Assembly: GCF_043195105.1 (NCBI RefSeq)
Contig: NZ_JBAFWO010000001.1
DNA length: 64,000 bases
Source: NCEH01 sp002257205
Lineage (GTDB): Bacteria > Pseudomonadota > Alphaproteobacteria > Rhizobiales > Xanthobacteraceae
Direction: 5' to 3' (one strand)
Shown here piece by piece: positions 45,875 through 54,579 of the stretch; within the stretch, counting starts at the first letter, position 1; every line of letters starts with the position of its first letter. Both the position numbers and the translations under genes were made by a program. The notes beneath the pieces are model-generated. The model had not been told where the DNA came from, made no database searches, and was given only the letters and a program-made list of their open reading frames with translations.

Positions 45875-46870
45875 TCAGCGGGCGACGTCGATGACGATGC
45901 GTCCGCGCACCTGTCCGGCCAGGATCTCCTGCGCCAGCTCGGGCAGGCGCGACATGGGTTCCACCCGCGTCATGGCGGCGAGTTTGTCCCGGTCGAGGTC
46001 GCGGGCAAGGCGCGCCCAGGCGTTCGCGCGCCGGGCGGTGGGCGCCATGACGCTATCGACGCCCAGCAGCGCGACGCTGCGCAGGATGTGGGGCAGCACC
46101 GTGCCCGGCAGGTCGGCGCCGCCGGCAAGGCCGCACGCCGCCACCGCGCCGCCATAGACGGTCTGCGCGATCACGTTCACCAGGGTCGTGGAGCCGACCG
46201 AATCCACCGCGCCCGCCCAGCGCTCCTTCTGCAGCGGCGCGCCCTTCTCGGCGAGGCTCGCCCGGTCGATGAAGGCGCTGGCGCCGAGGTCGGCGAGATA
46301 CGCATGGGTATCGGGCCGCCCGGTCGAGGCGGTGACATTGTAGCCCACATGCGCCAGCAGCGCGATGGCAATGGAGCCGACACCGCCGGCGGCCCCGGTC
46401 ACCAGCACTTCCTTGCCGCCGGGCTGGATGGCGCCCCAGGCCACGAGCGAATCCACGCACAGCGCGGCGGTATAGCCGGCGGTGCCGATGGCCATCGCAT
46501 CCTGGAGGCTGAAGGCGTCCGGCAGGCGGACCAGCCATTGGCTCTTTACGCGCTGGAACCGGGAATAGCCGCCCCATTCGGTTTCCGAGAGGCCCCAGCC
46601 GTTCACCACCACCTTGTCGCCGGTGCGCCATTCGGGCGAACGCGATTCCACCACCGTGCCGGCAAGGTCGATGCCGCCGACCAAAGGCGGCTTGCGGGCG
46701 ATGCGGCTCTTGCCGGAGACCGCGAGGCCGTCCTTGTAATTGAGCGTGGAGAAGGCGATTTCCACCAGCACGTCATGATCCGGCAGGTCGGAAAAGGTGA
46801 GCTGCTTGAAGCTGGCCTTGGGCTTGCCCGCCTCATCCTCGATCACAAGGGCGGTGAAGGTGTCGGTCAT
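45875..46870 (-). CDS. acuI: acrylyl-CoA reductase AcuI/YhdH family (MDR) quinone oxidoreductase
   Basis: 331 residues, a zinc-free medium-chain reductase. Landmarks: STLNYKDGLAVSGK, GIDLAGTVVES, NGWGLSETEWGGYS, the NADPH motif TGAAGGVGSIAIALL (about 155-169) and the DSVGSTTL region. AcuI reduces toxic acrylyl-CoA to propionyl-CoA with NADPH. ATG 46870 was chosen because it begins with MTDTFTALVIEDEAG of the family; a long upstream extension is spurious. It precedes glpD by 13 nt. A housekeeping detoxification role is likely; a link to glycerol metabolism is unexpected. Confidence 0.9.
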   Translation of the reverse strand: MTDTFTALVIEDEAGKPKASFKQLTFSDLPDHDVLVEIAFSTLNYKDGLAVSGKSRIARKPPLVGGIDLAGTVVESRSPEWRTGDKVVVNGWGLSETEWGGYSRFQRVKSQWLVRLPDAFSLQDAMAIGTAGYTAALCVDSLVAWGAIQPGGKEVLVTGAAGGVGSIAIALLAHVGYNVTASTGRPDTHAYLADLGASAFIDRASLAEKGAPLQKERWAGAVDSVGSTTLVNVIAQTVYGGAVAACGLAGGADLPGTVLPHILRSVALLGVDSVMAPTARRANAWARLARDLDRDKLAAMTRVEPMSRLPELAQEILAGQVRGRIVIDVAR

Positions 46871-47099
46871 GGCGCTCTCTCGGCTTCTTCCGGGTCGGGG
46901 ATTTATGAGCGGGCGGAGGGGCGGACGCCATCCCCTTTTTTCGCATCCCGAAACGCGGGCGCGATTTTTCCCTCCTTGTGGCGTGCGCGAACGATGGCAC
47001 GCGAACGAAAGCACCTCCGGCAGCGGGAGCGGCCGGAGGCGAAGGCAGATGCGGCGTGCGTCGATCAGGGCAGAACGGCGCCCGCCGCGCCGGGCGCGG

Positions 47100-47285
47100 T
47101 CAGCGGCGATCGATCTTCTTGCGCTCCACCTCCGGGAATACCCACATGGCGACCACCATGAAGAGGCCCAGGAACGCGACCGCGTATTTCGGCGTGGTCT
47201 GCCCGAGATGGGCTTGCAGGGCATAGCCCGCAGCCGTCACAAGCAGAACGATGATCGAGAGGCCGAATTTGATGTGAAAGGGCAT
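47100..47285 (-). CDS. small two-helix membrane protein of unknown function
   Basis: 61 residues. Two predicted membrane segments (about 8-25 and 35-50) and a basic C-terminus (ERKKIDRR), which favours an N-in/C-in hairpin. ATG 47285 has AAGGACC upstream; an in-frame extension to 47327 is less supported. It lies 51 nt downstream of the 141-residue membrane protein and is probably the third gene of the fatty-acid-hydroxylase cluster. No family recognised. Confidence 0.6.
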   Translation of the reverse strand: MPFHIKFGLSIIVLLVTAAGYALQAHLGQTTPKYAVAFLGLFMVVAMWVFPEVERKKIDRR

Positions 47286-47336
47286 GGCCTTGGTCCTTGG
47301 AAGAAAAGTCTTGGTTTTGCGGCGCACACATCGCCG

Positions 47337-47762
47337 TCAGACCAGCGGGGCACCGGCCAGCTGGGCGCCGACAAACTGGGCGCCGGCCTGACTGACCGCG
47401 AGCCACACCGCGAGCCCCGCCGCCTGCACGACGAGCAGGGCGGCGAGCCCGCGCCGCCCGTCACGCCATATGGCCGGCATGGCCTCGAACGGGGCGGGGG
47501 CGAACAGCATCACAAGGCCGCCGACGACGATCAGCGTCGTGAGGCGCAATTCGCCATAGCCGAAGGCCAGCGTGCCGGCGGCGAGCGCCAGCCACAGGAC
47601 GCTGTTCAGCACGATGAGAGCAAGCGCCCCCGACGCGCGGGCGGCCTGCGGGCGGGTGTGCATGGGATACATGCCGCACAGGATCAGGAAGCCGAGGCAG
47701 GTGGTGGTCCACAGCAAGGCGAACCACAAAAGCGCGGCGACATTGGGCTCGATGGCGCTCAT
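47337..47762 (-). CDS. four-helix membrane protein of unknown function
   Basis: 141 residues with about four hydrophobic segments (roughly 8-29, 45-67, 74-92 and 105-125). The ATG overlaps the stop of the hydroxylase gene (ATGA), so the two are coupled. No catalytic motif or known domain recognised. Its constant neighbourhood with a di-iron hydroxylase suggests an accessory or electron-transfer partner, which is inference only. Confidence 0.65.
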   Translation of the reverse strand: MSAIEPNVAALLWFALLWTTTCLGFLILCGMYPMHTRPQAARASGALALIVLNSVLWLALAAGTLAFGYGELRLTTLIVVGGLVMLFAPAPFEAMPAIWRDGRRGLAALLVVQAAGLAVWLAVSQAGAQFVGAQLAGAPLV

Positions 47763-48550
47763 TCGGCGGCGACCGAACGGGAGGAGGCCTGCGGGCGCGG
47801 GGTGCGCGCGGTGCGGCGCATGTTGGTCTTCACCCGGCTGGTGTCATAGCCGTTGAAGATGTGGCCGATCAGGCCGCGATCGAGGTCGGACGTTCCGAAC
47901 AGCCAGTCCATGATGGGGAAGGTGAGGTTCATGTTGCGCTCCATCATGATCGACTGATCATGATGGGCGGTGTGGTGGCGGCGGATCGTATTCACGAACG
48001 GCATGTTGCGCACGAACCAGCTTTCTTCCACATGGCAGCAGAAGTGCATGAATTCATACACAAGATAAATCGAGGTCGTGGTGGTGATGAACAGCCAGCC
48101 CACGTTCGGCGAGATCAGCCACGACAGGATCACCGCGCCCGGAATGGACATCAGGGTGAAGGTGACGAGCGCATAGGGCGGGAAGAAGGTGACGCGCCAG
48201 TCGTGATGATCGGCGAAGCGCATTTCCTCTTCGGTGAAGAATTGGTGATGCATCAGCGTGTGGCGGTTATAGACCGCGCGAAACAACGGGATGCGCGAGG
48301 GCCGGTGCATGATGTAGCGATGCAGCGCCCATTCGAAGAAATTGCAGAACAGGAAAACCACCGGAACGGTGAACCATTCCCACCATTTCACCGCATGGAT
48401 ATTGGCCGCATACACATAAAGCGCGGTGAAGCCGATGGTGTAGATGATCAGCATGTGCAGCCAGCCATTGTACCAGCCGGTGACCCGCTCGCGATAGGTT
48501 TCGCGATATTTGCGCTGCCGGTCCGACATAACGCTTTGCGTCAGTTCCAT
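47759..48550 (-). CDS. fatty acid hydroxylase/sterol desaturase superfamily protein
   Basis: 263 residues. Membrane segments at about 28-48, 58-76 and 120-160; the eight-histidine di-iron signature is seen as HRYIMH (about 77-82), HTLMHHQFF, HFCCH and HHTAHHD (about 188-194). Members hydroxylate or desaturate lipids, sterols, carotenoids or alkane chains at the inner membrane with O2. Followed by two small membrane proteins. An AT-rich regulatory-looking stretch lies upstream (48611-48640). Substrate unknown; membrane lipid or hopanoid modification is plausible. Confidence 0.87.
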   Translation of the reverse strand: MELTQSVMSDRQRKYRETYRERVTGWYNGWLHMLIIYTIGFTALYVYAANIHAVKWWEWFTVPVVFLFCNFFEWALHRYIMHRPSRIPLFRAVYNRHTLMHHQFFTEEEMRFADHHDWRVTFFPPYALVTFTLMSIPGAVILSWLISPNVGWLFITTTTSIYLVYEFMHFCCHVEESWFVRNMPFVNTIRRHHTAHHDQSIMMERNMNLTFPIMDWLFGTSDLDRGLIGHIFNGYDTSRVKTNMRRTARTPRPQASSRSVAAE

Positions 48551-48610
48551 CGGAATCTTCCTTCTCTCGGCTGCGGGATCATCCCTGGCGTGACCGCCGC
48601 ACCTGGGCTG

Positions 48611-48640
48611 TTGGACTAACTAATATATAACTAACATATC
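48611..48640. promoter_or_regulatory. AT-rich repeated motif upstream of the hydroxylase gene
   Basis: ACTAACTAATATATAACTAACATAT contains repeated ACTAA and an ACTAATAT/ATA-TTA-like arm. A related stretch, AACTAATATGTTAT, lies at 49027-49040 in the next promoter region. It stands out in GC-rich DNA and may be a promoter or shared operator. Confidence 0.4.
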
Positions 48641-48699
48641 AGATGCAAGGGGCGCGTTGAACCCCTGGTGCGCCAGGGTTTCCCGCCGCGCGCGACGCT

Positions 48700-48996
48700 T
48701 CAGGCGGCGACCGCCATCAGCGCCGCGTCGATGTCGTCGGAGGTCATTTCCCATTCATTGGCGAAATTGGCGACCACCTCGCGCATGAAGCCGCGGTGCA
48801 GGGCGAGCGCCCGCTTGGGATCGCACAGATGATCGGCCAGAAGCGCGAGCGCGAGCTGGGCCGGCGCCTCGCCTTCATAGCTCCATTCGAAGCCGTCGCG
48901 GCTCAATACCGCGATGTCCTCGCGCACTGGCAGGGGCGCGTCGTCCACGGTAACCTGGACGCCGTCTATGGTGCGATCTCCCCTATATGTTTTCAT
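48700..48996 (-). CDS. DUF6166-like small protein
   Basis: 98 residues. The layout K-x-Y-x-G-x-R-x-I-D-G-x-x-V, then GFEWSYEGEAPAQLALALLAD and a C-terminal helix resembles DUF6166 proteins, which are often encoded on accessory DNA and have no known function. ATG 48996 has AGGGGAT upstream and is preferred to GTG/ATG positions further up. Divergent from the monooxygenase-like gene at 49119; the shared promoter contains AACTAATATGTTAT. Confidence 0.65.
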   Translation of the reverse strand: MKTYRGDRTIDGVQVTVDDAPLPVREDIAVLSRDGFEWSYEGEAPAQLALALLADHLCDPKRALALHRGFMREVVANFANEWEMTSDDIDAALMAVAA

Positions 48997-49118
48997 TGGC
49001 GGATCCCCTGGATGCAATTGATATCGAACTAATATGTTATAGACTCATCAGGGTTCCCGCAAGGTGCGGGCCCTTGTCGAACCACAGCAAAGGCGCGCTA
49101 GCGCACGGGGCAGACAGC

Positions 49119-49772
49119 ATGTTCGCGGTGATTTTCGAAGTCCGGCCCCGCCCCGACCAATGGGAGGCCTATCTCGCCCTCGCGCAGGAGCTGCGGCCGC
49201 GCCTCATCGAGATGGATGGCTTCCTCTCCGTGGAGCGTTTTTCCGCGCGCCGCACCCCCGGCCTGCTGCTTTCCTTCTCCCTGTGGCGGGATGAAAAGGC
49301 GCTGGTGCGCTGGCGCACCGAGGGGCGTCACCACGCGGTGCAGGAATTGGGGCGCACCAAGACCTTCGAGGATTATCACCTGCGCATCGGCGAGGCGGTC
49401 AGCGACAGTGCGCACGACACGCCGCCGACGCAGCAGCGCTTCGACGCGACGCAGGTGGGCAGCGCCACGGGTGTCGGCATCCTGGAAGTGGCGCGCACCG
49501 CCTCCGCTGGGGCGTTCCTCGGGGAGGAGGCGCTGTCCGCGTTGCTGGCCGGTTCCGGCATCGGCCTTGCGGATTGCGAGATCTACGACAGCATCTACGC
49601 GCCCGGCAAAAGCCTGCTTCTGTTCCCGCTAGAGGAGGCAGCCCCGCTTCCGGCCTGGGCGCCGGCGGAGGGGGAGGAGCGCCGCGCTCTGCGGGTCCGC
49701 ATCATCCGCGATTACGGCATGTTCGACCGCCGCGAGGCGCCGCAATATTATCCCGACGCGCCTGCGGGCTGA
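49119..49772 (+). CDS. antibiotic biosynthesis monooxygenase (ABM) domain protein with extra C-terminal domain
   Basis: 217 residues. The first 100 form an ABM ferredoxin-like fold (MFAVIFEVRPRPDQWEAYLA; LSFSLWRDEKALVRWR), a family with heme degradation, quinone monooxygenase or unknown roles. Residues about 110-217 form a second domain of similar size without a recognised motif, perhaps a diverged repeat of the first. Divergent from the DUF6166-like gene. Specific substrate cannot be given. Confidence 0.8.
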   Translation: MFAVIFEVRPRPDQWEAYLALAQELRPRLIEMDGFLSVERFSARRTPGLLLSFSLWRDEKALVRWRTEGRHHAVQELGRTKTFEDYHLRIGEAVSDSAHDTPPTQQRFDATQVGSATGVGILEVARTASAGAFLGEEALSALLAGSGIGLADCEIYDSIYAPGKSLLLFPLEEAAPLPAWAPAEGEERRALRVRIIRDYGMFDRREAPQYYPDAPAG

Positions 49773-49944
49773 AGAACATTTCCCGGCCCAGCGACGGCGC
49801 GCCGGAGCGCCGAGCCGGGATCCAGGGAGGAAGGCGGCGCAGCCGCGAACGCGCCGCGCGCTTTTTCGGGCGAAGCGCCGCGCATCTGGAGTGAAGCGGT
49901 TATTGAAGCGCCTGCGGCGGCTTTTTGCGCTGGGTCCCGGCTCG

Positions 49945-50016
49945 CGCTCCGCGCTTTCGGCGCTGCGATTGGCGGGGATGCGCTCCGCGCCTTCGGCGCT
50001 GCGCTTGGCCGGGACG
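49945..50016. repeat. tandem 36-bp GC-rich repeat (two copies)
   Basis: Copies at 49945-49980 and 49981-50016 differ at a few bases; each begins CGCTCCGCGC and ends near GGC(C)GGGA(T/C)G. The preceding GGGTCCCGGC is an inverted match to the unit end, making an overall palindrome. Located in the 259-nt gap after the ABM gene; the core GCGCTCCGCG recurs inside the RLP gene. Confidence 0.75.
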
Positions 50017-50031
50017 CGGGAAGGCCCCCGG

Positions 50032-51159
50032 CTACATCTCGATCACGCTGCGGATGGTCTCGCCGCGCTTCAATGCGGCGAAGCCTTCGTTGATGTCGCC
50101 GAGCGCAATGCGCCGCGAGATCAGGCCCTTGAGATCCAGCCGCCCGTCCAGCGCCGCGCGGGCGAGGAAGGGGAAATCGCTGTGCGGGCGCGCGCCGCCA
50201 TAAGAGGAGCGGCGGATGCGCTTTTCCCCCATCAGCGACCCCCAGCGGAACGCCACGTCGTTCGCCACATCGATCTTGCCGAGCCAGATCACCTCGCCAC
50301 CCGGCCGCACCGCCTCCAGCGTGGTGCGGAAGGCGATCGGTGCCCCGGCGGATTCCAGCACCACGTCGGCGCCGCGCCCGTTCGTGAGGGCGCGCGCGGT
50401 GTCCACCACGTCGCCGGTGCGGGCGTTGACGCCATGGGTCGCGCCCATGCTTTTGGCGAGGGCGAGCTTTTCCTCGCTGAGGTCGGCGGCGAGGATCTGC
50501 TCGGCCCCCGCGAGCCGCGCGCCCTGCACCGCGGCGAGCCCCACCGCGCCGCAGCCGAGCACCAGCACCGTGTCGCGCGGTGAGATGCGCGCGACGTTGA
50601 GCGCCGCGCCCACCCCGGTCATCACTCCGCAGCCGATGAGGCAGGCTTCATCGAACGGCAGGTCGCGCGGCACCGGGATCGCCTGCTGGTCCGGCACGAT
50701 GCAATAGTCGCCGAACGCGCCGAGGAACATGAGCGCGCCCAGCTCCCGCCCGTCGGCGAGATGGGCCTTGGCGGTGCCGTCGAAGGCGCGGGCTTTCGGC
50801 CCCTCGGCGAGATAGCTCTCGCACAGGATCGGCAGCGAACGGTCGCAATAGAAGCAGGTGCCGCACCAGGGATTCCAGGAGAGCACCACATGGTCGCCCA
50901 CCTTCACCCCGTGCGCCTCCCGCCCGACCGCCTCCACGATGCCGGCCGCCTCATGGCCCAGCACCAAGGGCGGGGGATAGCGCAGGCCGCCTTCGATCAC
51001 CTCAAGATCGGTGTGGCACAGGCCGGCGGCCTTCACCCGCACCAGCACGTCGCGCGGGGCGAGGGCACGCGCTTCGACGGTTTCGATGGACAGGGGCGCA
51101 TGGGGCGCGTGGAGCACAGCCACGCGATAGCGCAGCGGGAAGGTGGGGGAAGGGGACAT
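50032..51159 (-). CDS. zinc-dependent alcohol dehydrogenase (class III-like MDR)
   Basis: 375 residues. Catalytic-zinc residues in GLCHTDLEV and LGHEAAGIVE, structural-zinc cysteines in WCGTCFYCDRSLPILC, and Rossmann motif VLGCGAVGLAAVQG (about 198-211) with acidic ADLSEE after strand two (NAD+). Resembles formaldehyde/aryl-alcohol dehydrogenases that act on small or aromatic alcohols. The ATG overlaps the livF stop (TGATG), so it is the last gene of the liv-type operon and probably acts on the imported compound or its first product. Confidence 0.9.
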   Translation of the reverse strand: MSPSPTFPLRYRVAVLHAPHAPLSIETVEARALAPRDVLVRVKAAGLCHTDLEVIEGGLRYPPPLVLGHEAAGIVEAVGREAHGVKVGDHVVLSWNPWCGTCFYCDRSLPILCESYLAEGPKARAFDGTAKAHLADGRELGALMFLGAFGDYCIVPDQQAIPVPRDLPFDEACLIGCGVMTGVGAALNVARISPRDTVLVLGCGAVGLAAVQGARLAGAEQILAADLSEEKLALAKSMGATHGVNARTGDVVDTARALTNGRGADVVLESAGAPIAFRTTLEAVRPGGEVIWLGKIDVANDVAFRWGSLMGEKRIRRSSYGGARPHSDFPFLARAALDGRLDLKGLISRRIALGDINEGFAALKRGETIRSVIEM

Positions 51160-51881
51160 CAAACGGGATCCAGCTCCACCTCGCCGGCGATCACCCGCAT
51201 CACCGCCTTGTCGCGATGCGCGGCGGCCACCGAGCCGGAGAAGATCAGTTCGCCGCGCTCGATCACATAGAGGCGGTCCACATCCTCCGGCAGGTGGTGG
51301 ACGTTGGATTCCGCCATCAGCACCGCTTGCCCCATGGCACGGATGGCGGCGATGCCGGCGCCGATGACCGGGATGATGGCGGGGGAGAGCCCCTCGAACG
51401 GCTCATCCAGCAGCAGCAATTTGGGATCGAGCGCCAGCGCGCGGGCGACCGACACCATCTTGCGTTCGCCGCCGGACAATTGCATGCCGCCGCGATGCAG
51501 ATATTGCCGCAGCTTGGGGAAGACGGTCAGCGCCCGCTCGATGCGCGCTTCGCTGCCGTCGCCGCCGGGGCGGGTCCAGGTGGGCAGCGCAATATTCTCG
51601 GCCACCGTGAGATCGCCGAACACTTCGGATTCCTCGGGCGAGAAGCCGATGCCCATCTGGGCGATCCGATGCGTCGGGAGGCGGGTCAATTCCTCCCCCA
51701 GGAAGGCGATGGAGCCGGCCACGGGCTTGCGATAGCCCATGATCGCGCGCAGGGTCGTGGTCTTCCCCGCGCCGTTGCGGCCGATGAGGCACACCAGCTC
51801 GCCCGGCGCAACGGTGAGGTCGATGCCATTGAGGATGCGGCTGCCGCCGATATCCACCTTCAGCCCGGACAGGGTCAGCAT
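51159..51881 (-). CDS. livF: branched-chain amino acid-type ABC transporter ATP-binding protein LivF
   Basis: 240 residues. Walker A GRNGAGKTTT, signature LSGGERKMVSVAR, Walker B LLLLDEPFEGLSP and switch-region HHLPEDVD are seen (the catalytic-loop residue after Walker B reads AESN rather than the common EHN). Pairs with LivG to power uptake. Overlaps livG by seven bases and the dehydrogenase start by one base. Confidence 0.9.
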   Translation of the reverse strand: MLTLSGLKVDIGGSRILNGIDLTVAPGELVCLIGRNGAGKTTTLRAIMGYRKPVAGSIAFLGEELTRLPTHRIAQMGIGFSPEESEVFGDLTVAENIALPTWTRPGGDGSEARIERALTVFPKLRQYLHRGGMQLSGGERKMVSVARALALDPKLLLLDEPFEGLSPAIIPVIGAGIAAIRAMGQAVLMAESNVHHLPEDVDRLYVIERGELIFSGSVAAAHRDKAVMRVIAGEVELDPV

Positions 51882-52672
51882 GGGCGGGCCTCCGCTGCGG
51901 ATTTATGAGGAACGGTGGGCGGGCGCGTGCCCACCACGGCGGCGATCAGCGCGGGATCGCGGAAGAAGGTGGCCGGTGGCTCGTTCGCCAGCACCGCGCC
52001 GCCTTGAAGCGCGATGATGCGGTCGGAATAGCGCGCCACCAAATCCATGTCGTGTTCCACCTGGATGATGCCGCGCACCCCGGCCTTGCGCGCCGCCGTG
52101 ACCAGCAATTCCATGATCGAATGCTTGTCGCCGGTGGAAACGCCGGAGGTGGGCTCGTCGATCAGGATCAACTGCGGCTTGAGGGCGAAGGCGCTCGCCA
52201 CATCCAGCAATTTCTTCTCGCCCTGGGAGAGGGCGGAAGCCGGCTGATCGAGCCGGTGGCGCAGGTTGAAGATGTCCGCCACCTCCTCCACGTCGGCGCG
52301 CACCTCGCGGTCGCGGGTGAGCGAGCGGAACGGGTTGGCGATGCGCTTCAGGCGCGAGGCCGCGGCCACCGCCAGGGTCTCGCGCACCGTCAGCGCGGGG
52401 AAGATGTTCACCAATTGGAACCCCCGCGCCATGCCGCGCCGGGCCAGCTCCACCGGGCCGATGCCGGCGATGTTGGCGCCGTGGAAATGCACATGGCCGG
52501 CGGTGGGCTTCAGCAGGCCGGTGAGCACATGCACCAGCGTGCTCTTGCCGGCGCCGTTCGGCCCGACGATGGAGATGAATTCCCCGTCCGAGATGGAGAG
52601 GGACACATCGCGCAGCGCCTGGAACGCGCCATAGCTCTTGGAAACGCAATGGGCGGCGAGAAGGGCGGCCAT
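51875..52672 (-). CDS. livG: branched-chain amino acid-type ABC transporter ATP-binding protein LivG
   Basis: 265 residues. Walker A GPNGAGKSTL (about 37-46), signature LSQGEKKLLDVASAF (an alternative to LSGGQQ common in LivG-like proteins of non-amino-acid systems), Walker B LILIDEPTSGV and the H-loop VEHDMD. Starts three bases after the livM stop. Operon with LivM, LivH, LivK and LivF. Confidence 0.9.
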   Translation of the reverse strand: MAALLAAHCVSKSYGAFQALRDVSLSISDGEFISIVGPNGAGKSTLVHVLTGLLKPTAGHVHFHGANIAGIGPVELARRGMARGFQLVNIFPALTVRETLAVAAASRLKRIANPFRSLTRDREVRADVEEVADIFNLRHRLDQPASALSQGEKKLLDVASAFALKPQLILIDEPTSGVSTGDKHSIMELLVTAARKAGVRGIIQVEHDMDLVARYSDRIIALQGGAVLANEPPATFFRDPALIAAVVGTRPPTVPHKSAAEARPC

Positions 52673-52675
52673 GGG

Positions 52676-53689
52676 TCAGTTCCCCTTCCTGAAGCGGGCG
52701 ACGACGTCTCCGGCGATGCCCGCGATGCCGCGCGGAAAGAAGATCACCAGCAGCACCAGGATCGCGCCCATGACGAAGCGCCAATATTGGGTCGCCGCCA
52801 TCACGCTGTCCTGGAGCAGAACGAAGGCGAGCCCGCCGATCACCGGCCCGACGAACGAGCCGGAGCCGCCCAGCACCGCCATGAAGACGAGATTGCCGGA
52901 CTGGGTCCAATAGACCATCTCCGGGTCGGCAAGGCCGATGGACACCGCCAGGATCGCCCCGCCCACCGCGCCATAGATGGCGGAGATGACGAAGGCGGCC
53001 AGGCGCGTGCGGGAGACCTGCACGCCGAGATAGGAGGCCTTCTGCGCATTCTCGCGGATCGCCTGCAGATGCAGGCCGAACGGCGAGCGCACGATGCGCC
53101 ACATGACGAAGCCGAGCACCGCCAGCAGGCCGAGCGCGTAATAATAAAACGGCCCGGTGAGAAAAGCTGTCTTGCCGCCCGCGCTGTCCATGCCGAACAG
53201 CAGGGGCCGCACCACGCGCATGCCCTGGTCGCCGCCGGTGAGGCCGTAGAATTTGAACAGGACGGAATGGAACAGCATGCCGAACGCCAGCGTCAGCATG
53301 CCAAAGAAGATGCGCGTATAGCGCACGCACAAATAGCCCACCGGCAGGGCGATGAGCGTCGATGCCGCGATGGCGGTCAGCAAGACCAGCTCGAACGAGC
53401 GCACGCCGAATTTGCTCGTCAGCACCGCCGCGGCATAGGCCCCGACGCCGAGGAACATGGCGTGGCCGAACGACAGCAGCCCGGTGTAGCCGAACAGCAG
53501 GTTGAAGCCGAGCAAGGCGATGGCGAAGCCGAAGAAGGGCACCATCAAGGTGAGGGTATAGGTGGAGGCCATGAACGGCAGTGCCGCCATGGCCACCACG
53601 ATCACCAGAAGCGCCCACAGGCCCTTGGGGCGGGAGATCGGCGGGGCGGCGGGGGGCGCCACGGCGCGCACCGAAGTTTCAATTCTCAC
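52676..53689 (-). CDS. livM: branched-chain amino acid-type ABC transporter permease LivM
   Basis: 337 residues, 8-10 membrane segments. GFNLLFGYTGLLSFGHAMFLGVGAYA (LivM hallmark, about residues 63-88; only partly quoted here as LLFGYTGLLSFGHAMF) and the docking loop AIRENAQKASYLG are present. Translation starts at GTG 53689, which overlaps the livH stop (GTGA). Confidence 0.9.
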   Translation of the reverse strand: MRIETSVRAVAPPAAPPISRPKGLWALLVIVVAMAALPFMASTYTLTLMVPFFGFAIALLGFNLLFGYTGLLSFGHAMFLGVGAYAAAVLTSKFGVRSFELVLLTAIAASTLIALPVGYLCVRYTRIFFGMLTLAFGMLFHSVLFKFYGLTGGDQGMRVVRPLLFGMDSAGGKTAFLTGPFYYYALGLLAVLGFVMWRIVRSPFGLHLQAIRENAQKASYLGVQVSRTRLAAFVISAIYGAVGGAILAVSIGLADPEMVYWTQSGNLVFMAVLGGSGSFVGPVIGGLAFVLLQDSVMAATQYWRFVMGAILVLLVIFFPRGIAGIAGDVVARFRKGN

Positions 53690-54567
53690 GCGACCGCCCT
53701 CCCGAAAAGCCCGGCCGGACGCAGGATCAGCACCGCGATCACGACCACATAGATGGACAGGATTTCCGCCTCCGGCAGCACCATGATGGCCGCCGCGCGG
53801 ATCAGCCCGACGATGAGCGCGCCGGCGAGCGCGCCGCGCATGGAGCCGAGGCCGCCGATGACCACCACGGCGAACGCCTCCACCACCAGTTCCACCGCCA
53901 TGTCGAGCGAGGAGGCGGACGCCGGCACCACCAGCGCCCCGCCCACCGTGCCGAGCATGCAGCCCACCGTGAAGACGGCGGCGAAGATGCGGTTGGAATC
54001 CACGCCCATGGCTTCGGTCATGTTCCGGTTTTCCGCCGTGGCGCGGATGATGCGGCCCATGCGGGTGCGCTGGAGGAACAGGCCGAGGCCGAGCGCGATG
54101 GCGATGCTCGCGGCGATCACCAGAAGATTATAGGTCGGCACCTGCACGCCCAGGAATTCGGCGGTGCCATAGACCAGATAGGCGTTGTCCAAGGTGCGCG
54201 GCGTCGCGCCCCAGAAGAAGCGAAATACGTCCTGGAACATCAGCAGGAAGCCGAAGGTGATCAGCAGCTGGTAGCTTTCATCCCGATTGTAGATCGTGCG
54301 CAGAACCCGTTCCACCGGCAGGCCGACCAGGCCGATGGCGAGGCCCGCGAGGATCAGCACCGGCAGCACCAGGACGCTCGGCAGGCCGAGCTGGGCGGCA
54401 AATCCCACCGCCGTGATGCCGAAATAGGCCCCGAGCGCATAGAAGGAGCCGCACGCGAGATTGACGATTTTCTGGACGCCGAAGACCAGTTGAAGGCCCG
54501 CGGCCACGAGGAAAAGGATGGCGGCGTGAAACACGCCGCCGAGAAGCACGTCGAGGAAGACGGTCAT
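53686..54567 (-). CDS. livH: branched-chain amino acid-type ABC transporter permease LivH
   Basis: 293 residues, about eight membrane segments. LivH-type features: NLACGSFYALGAYFG near the N-terminus, the EAA-like loop RATAENRNMTEAMG (about 183-196) and GGLGSMRGALAGALIVG. Forms the channel with LivM. Starts 12 nt after the livK stop. Confidence 0.9.
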   Translation of the reverse strand: MTVFLDVLLGGVFHAAILFLVAAGLQLVFGVQKIVNLACGSFYALGAYFGITAVGFAAQLGLPSVLVLPVLILAGLAIGLVGLPVERVLRTIYNRDESYQLLITFGFLLMFQDVFRFFWGATPRTLDNAYLVYGTAEFLGVQVPTYNLLVIAASIAIALGLGLFLQRTRMGRIIRATAENRNMTEAMGVDSNRIFAAVFTVGCMLGTVGGALVVPASASSLDMAVELVVEAFAVVVIGGLGSMRGALAGALIVGLIRAAAIMVLPEAEILSIYVVVIAVLILRPAGLFGRAVA

Positions 54568-54579
54568 GTCGCTCGGCCC

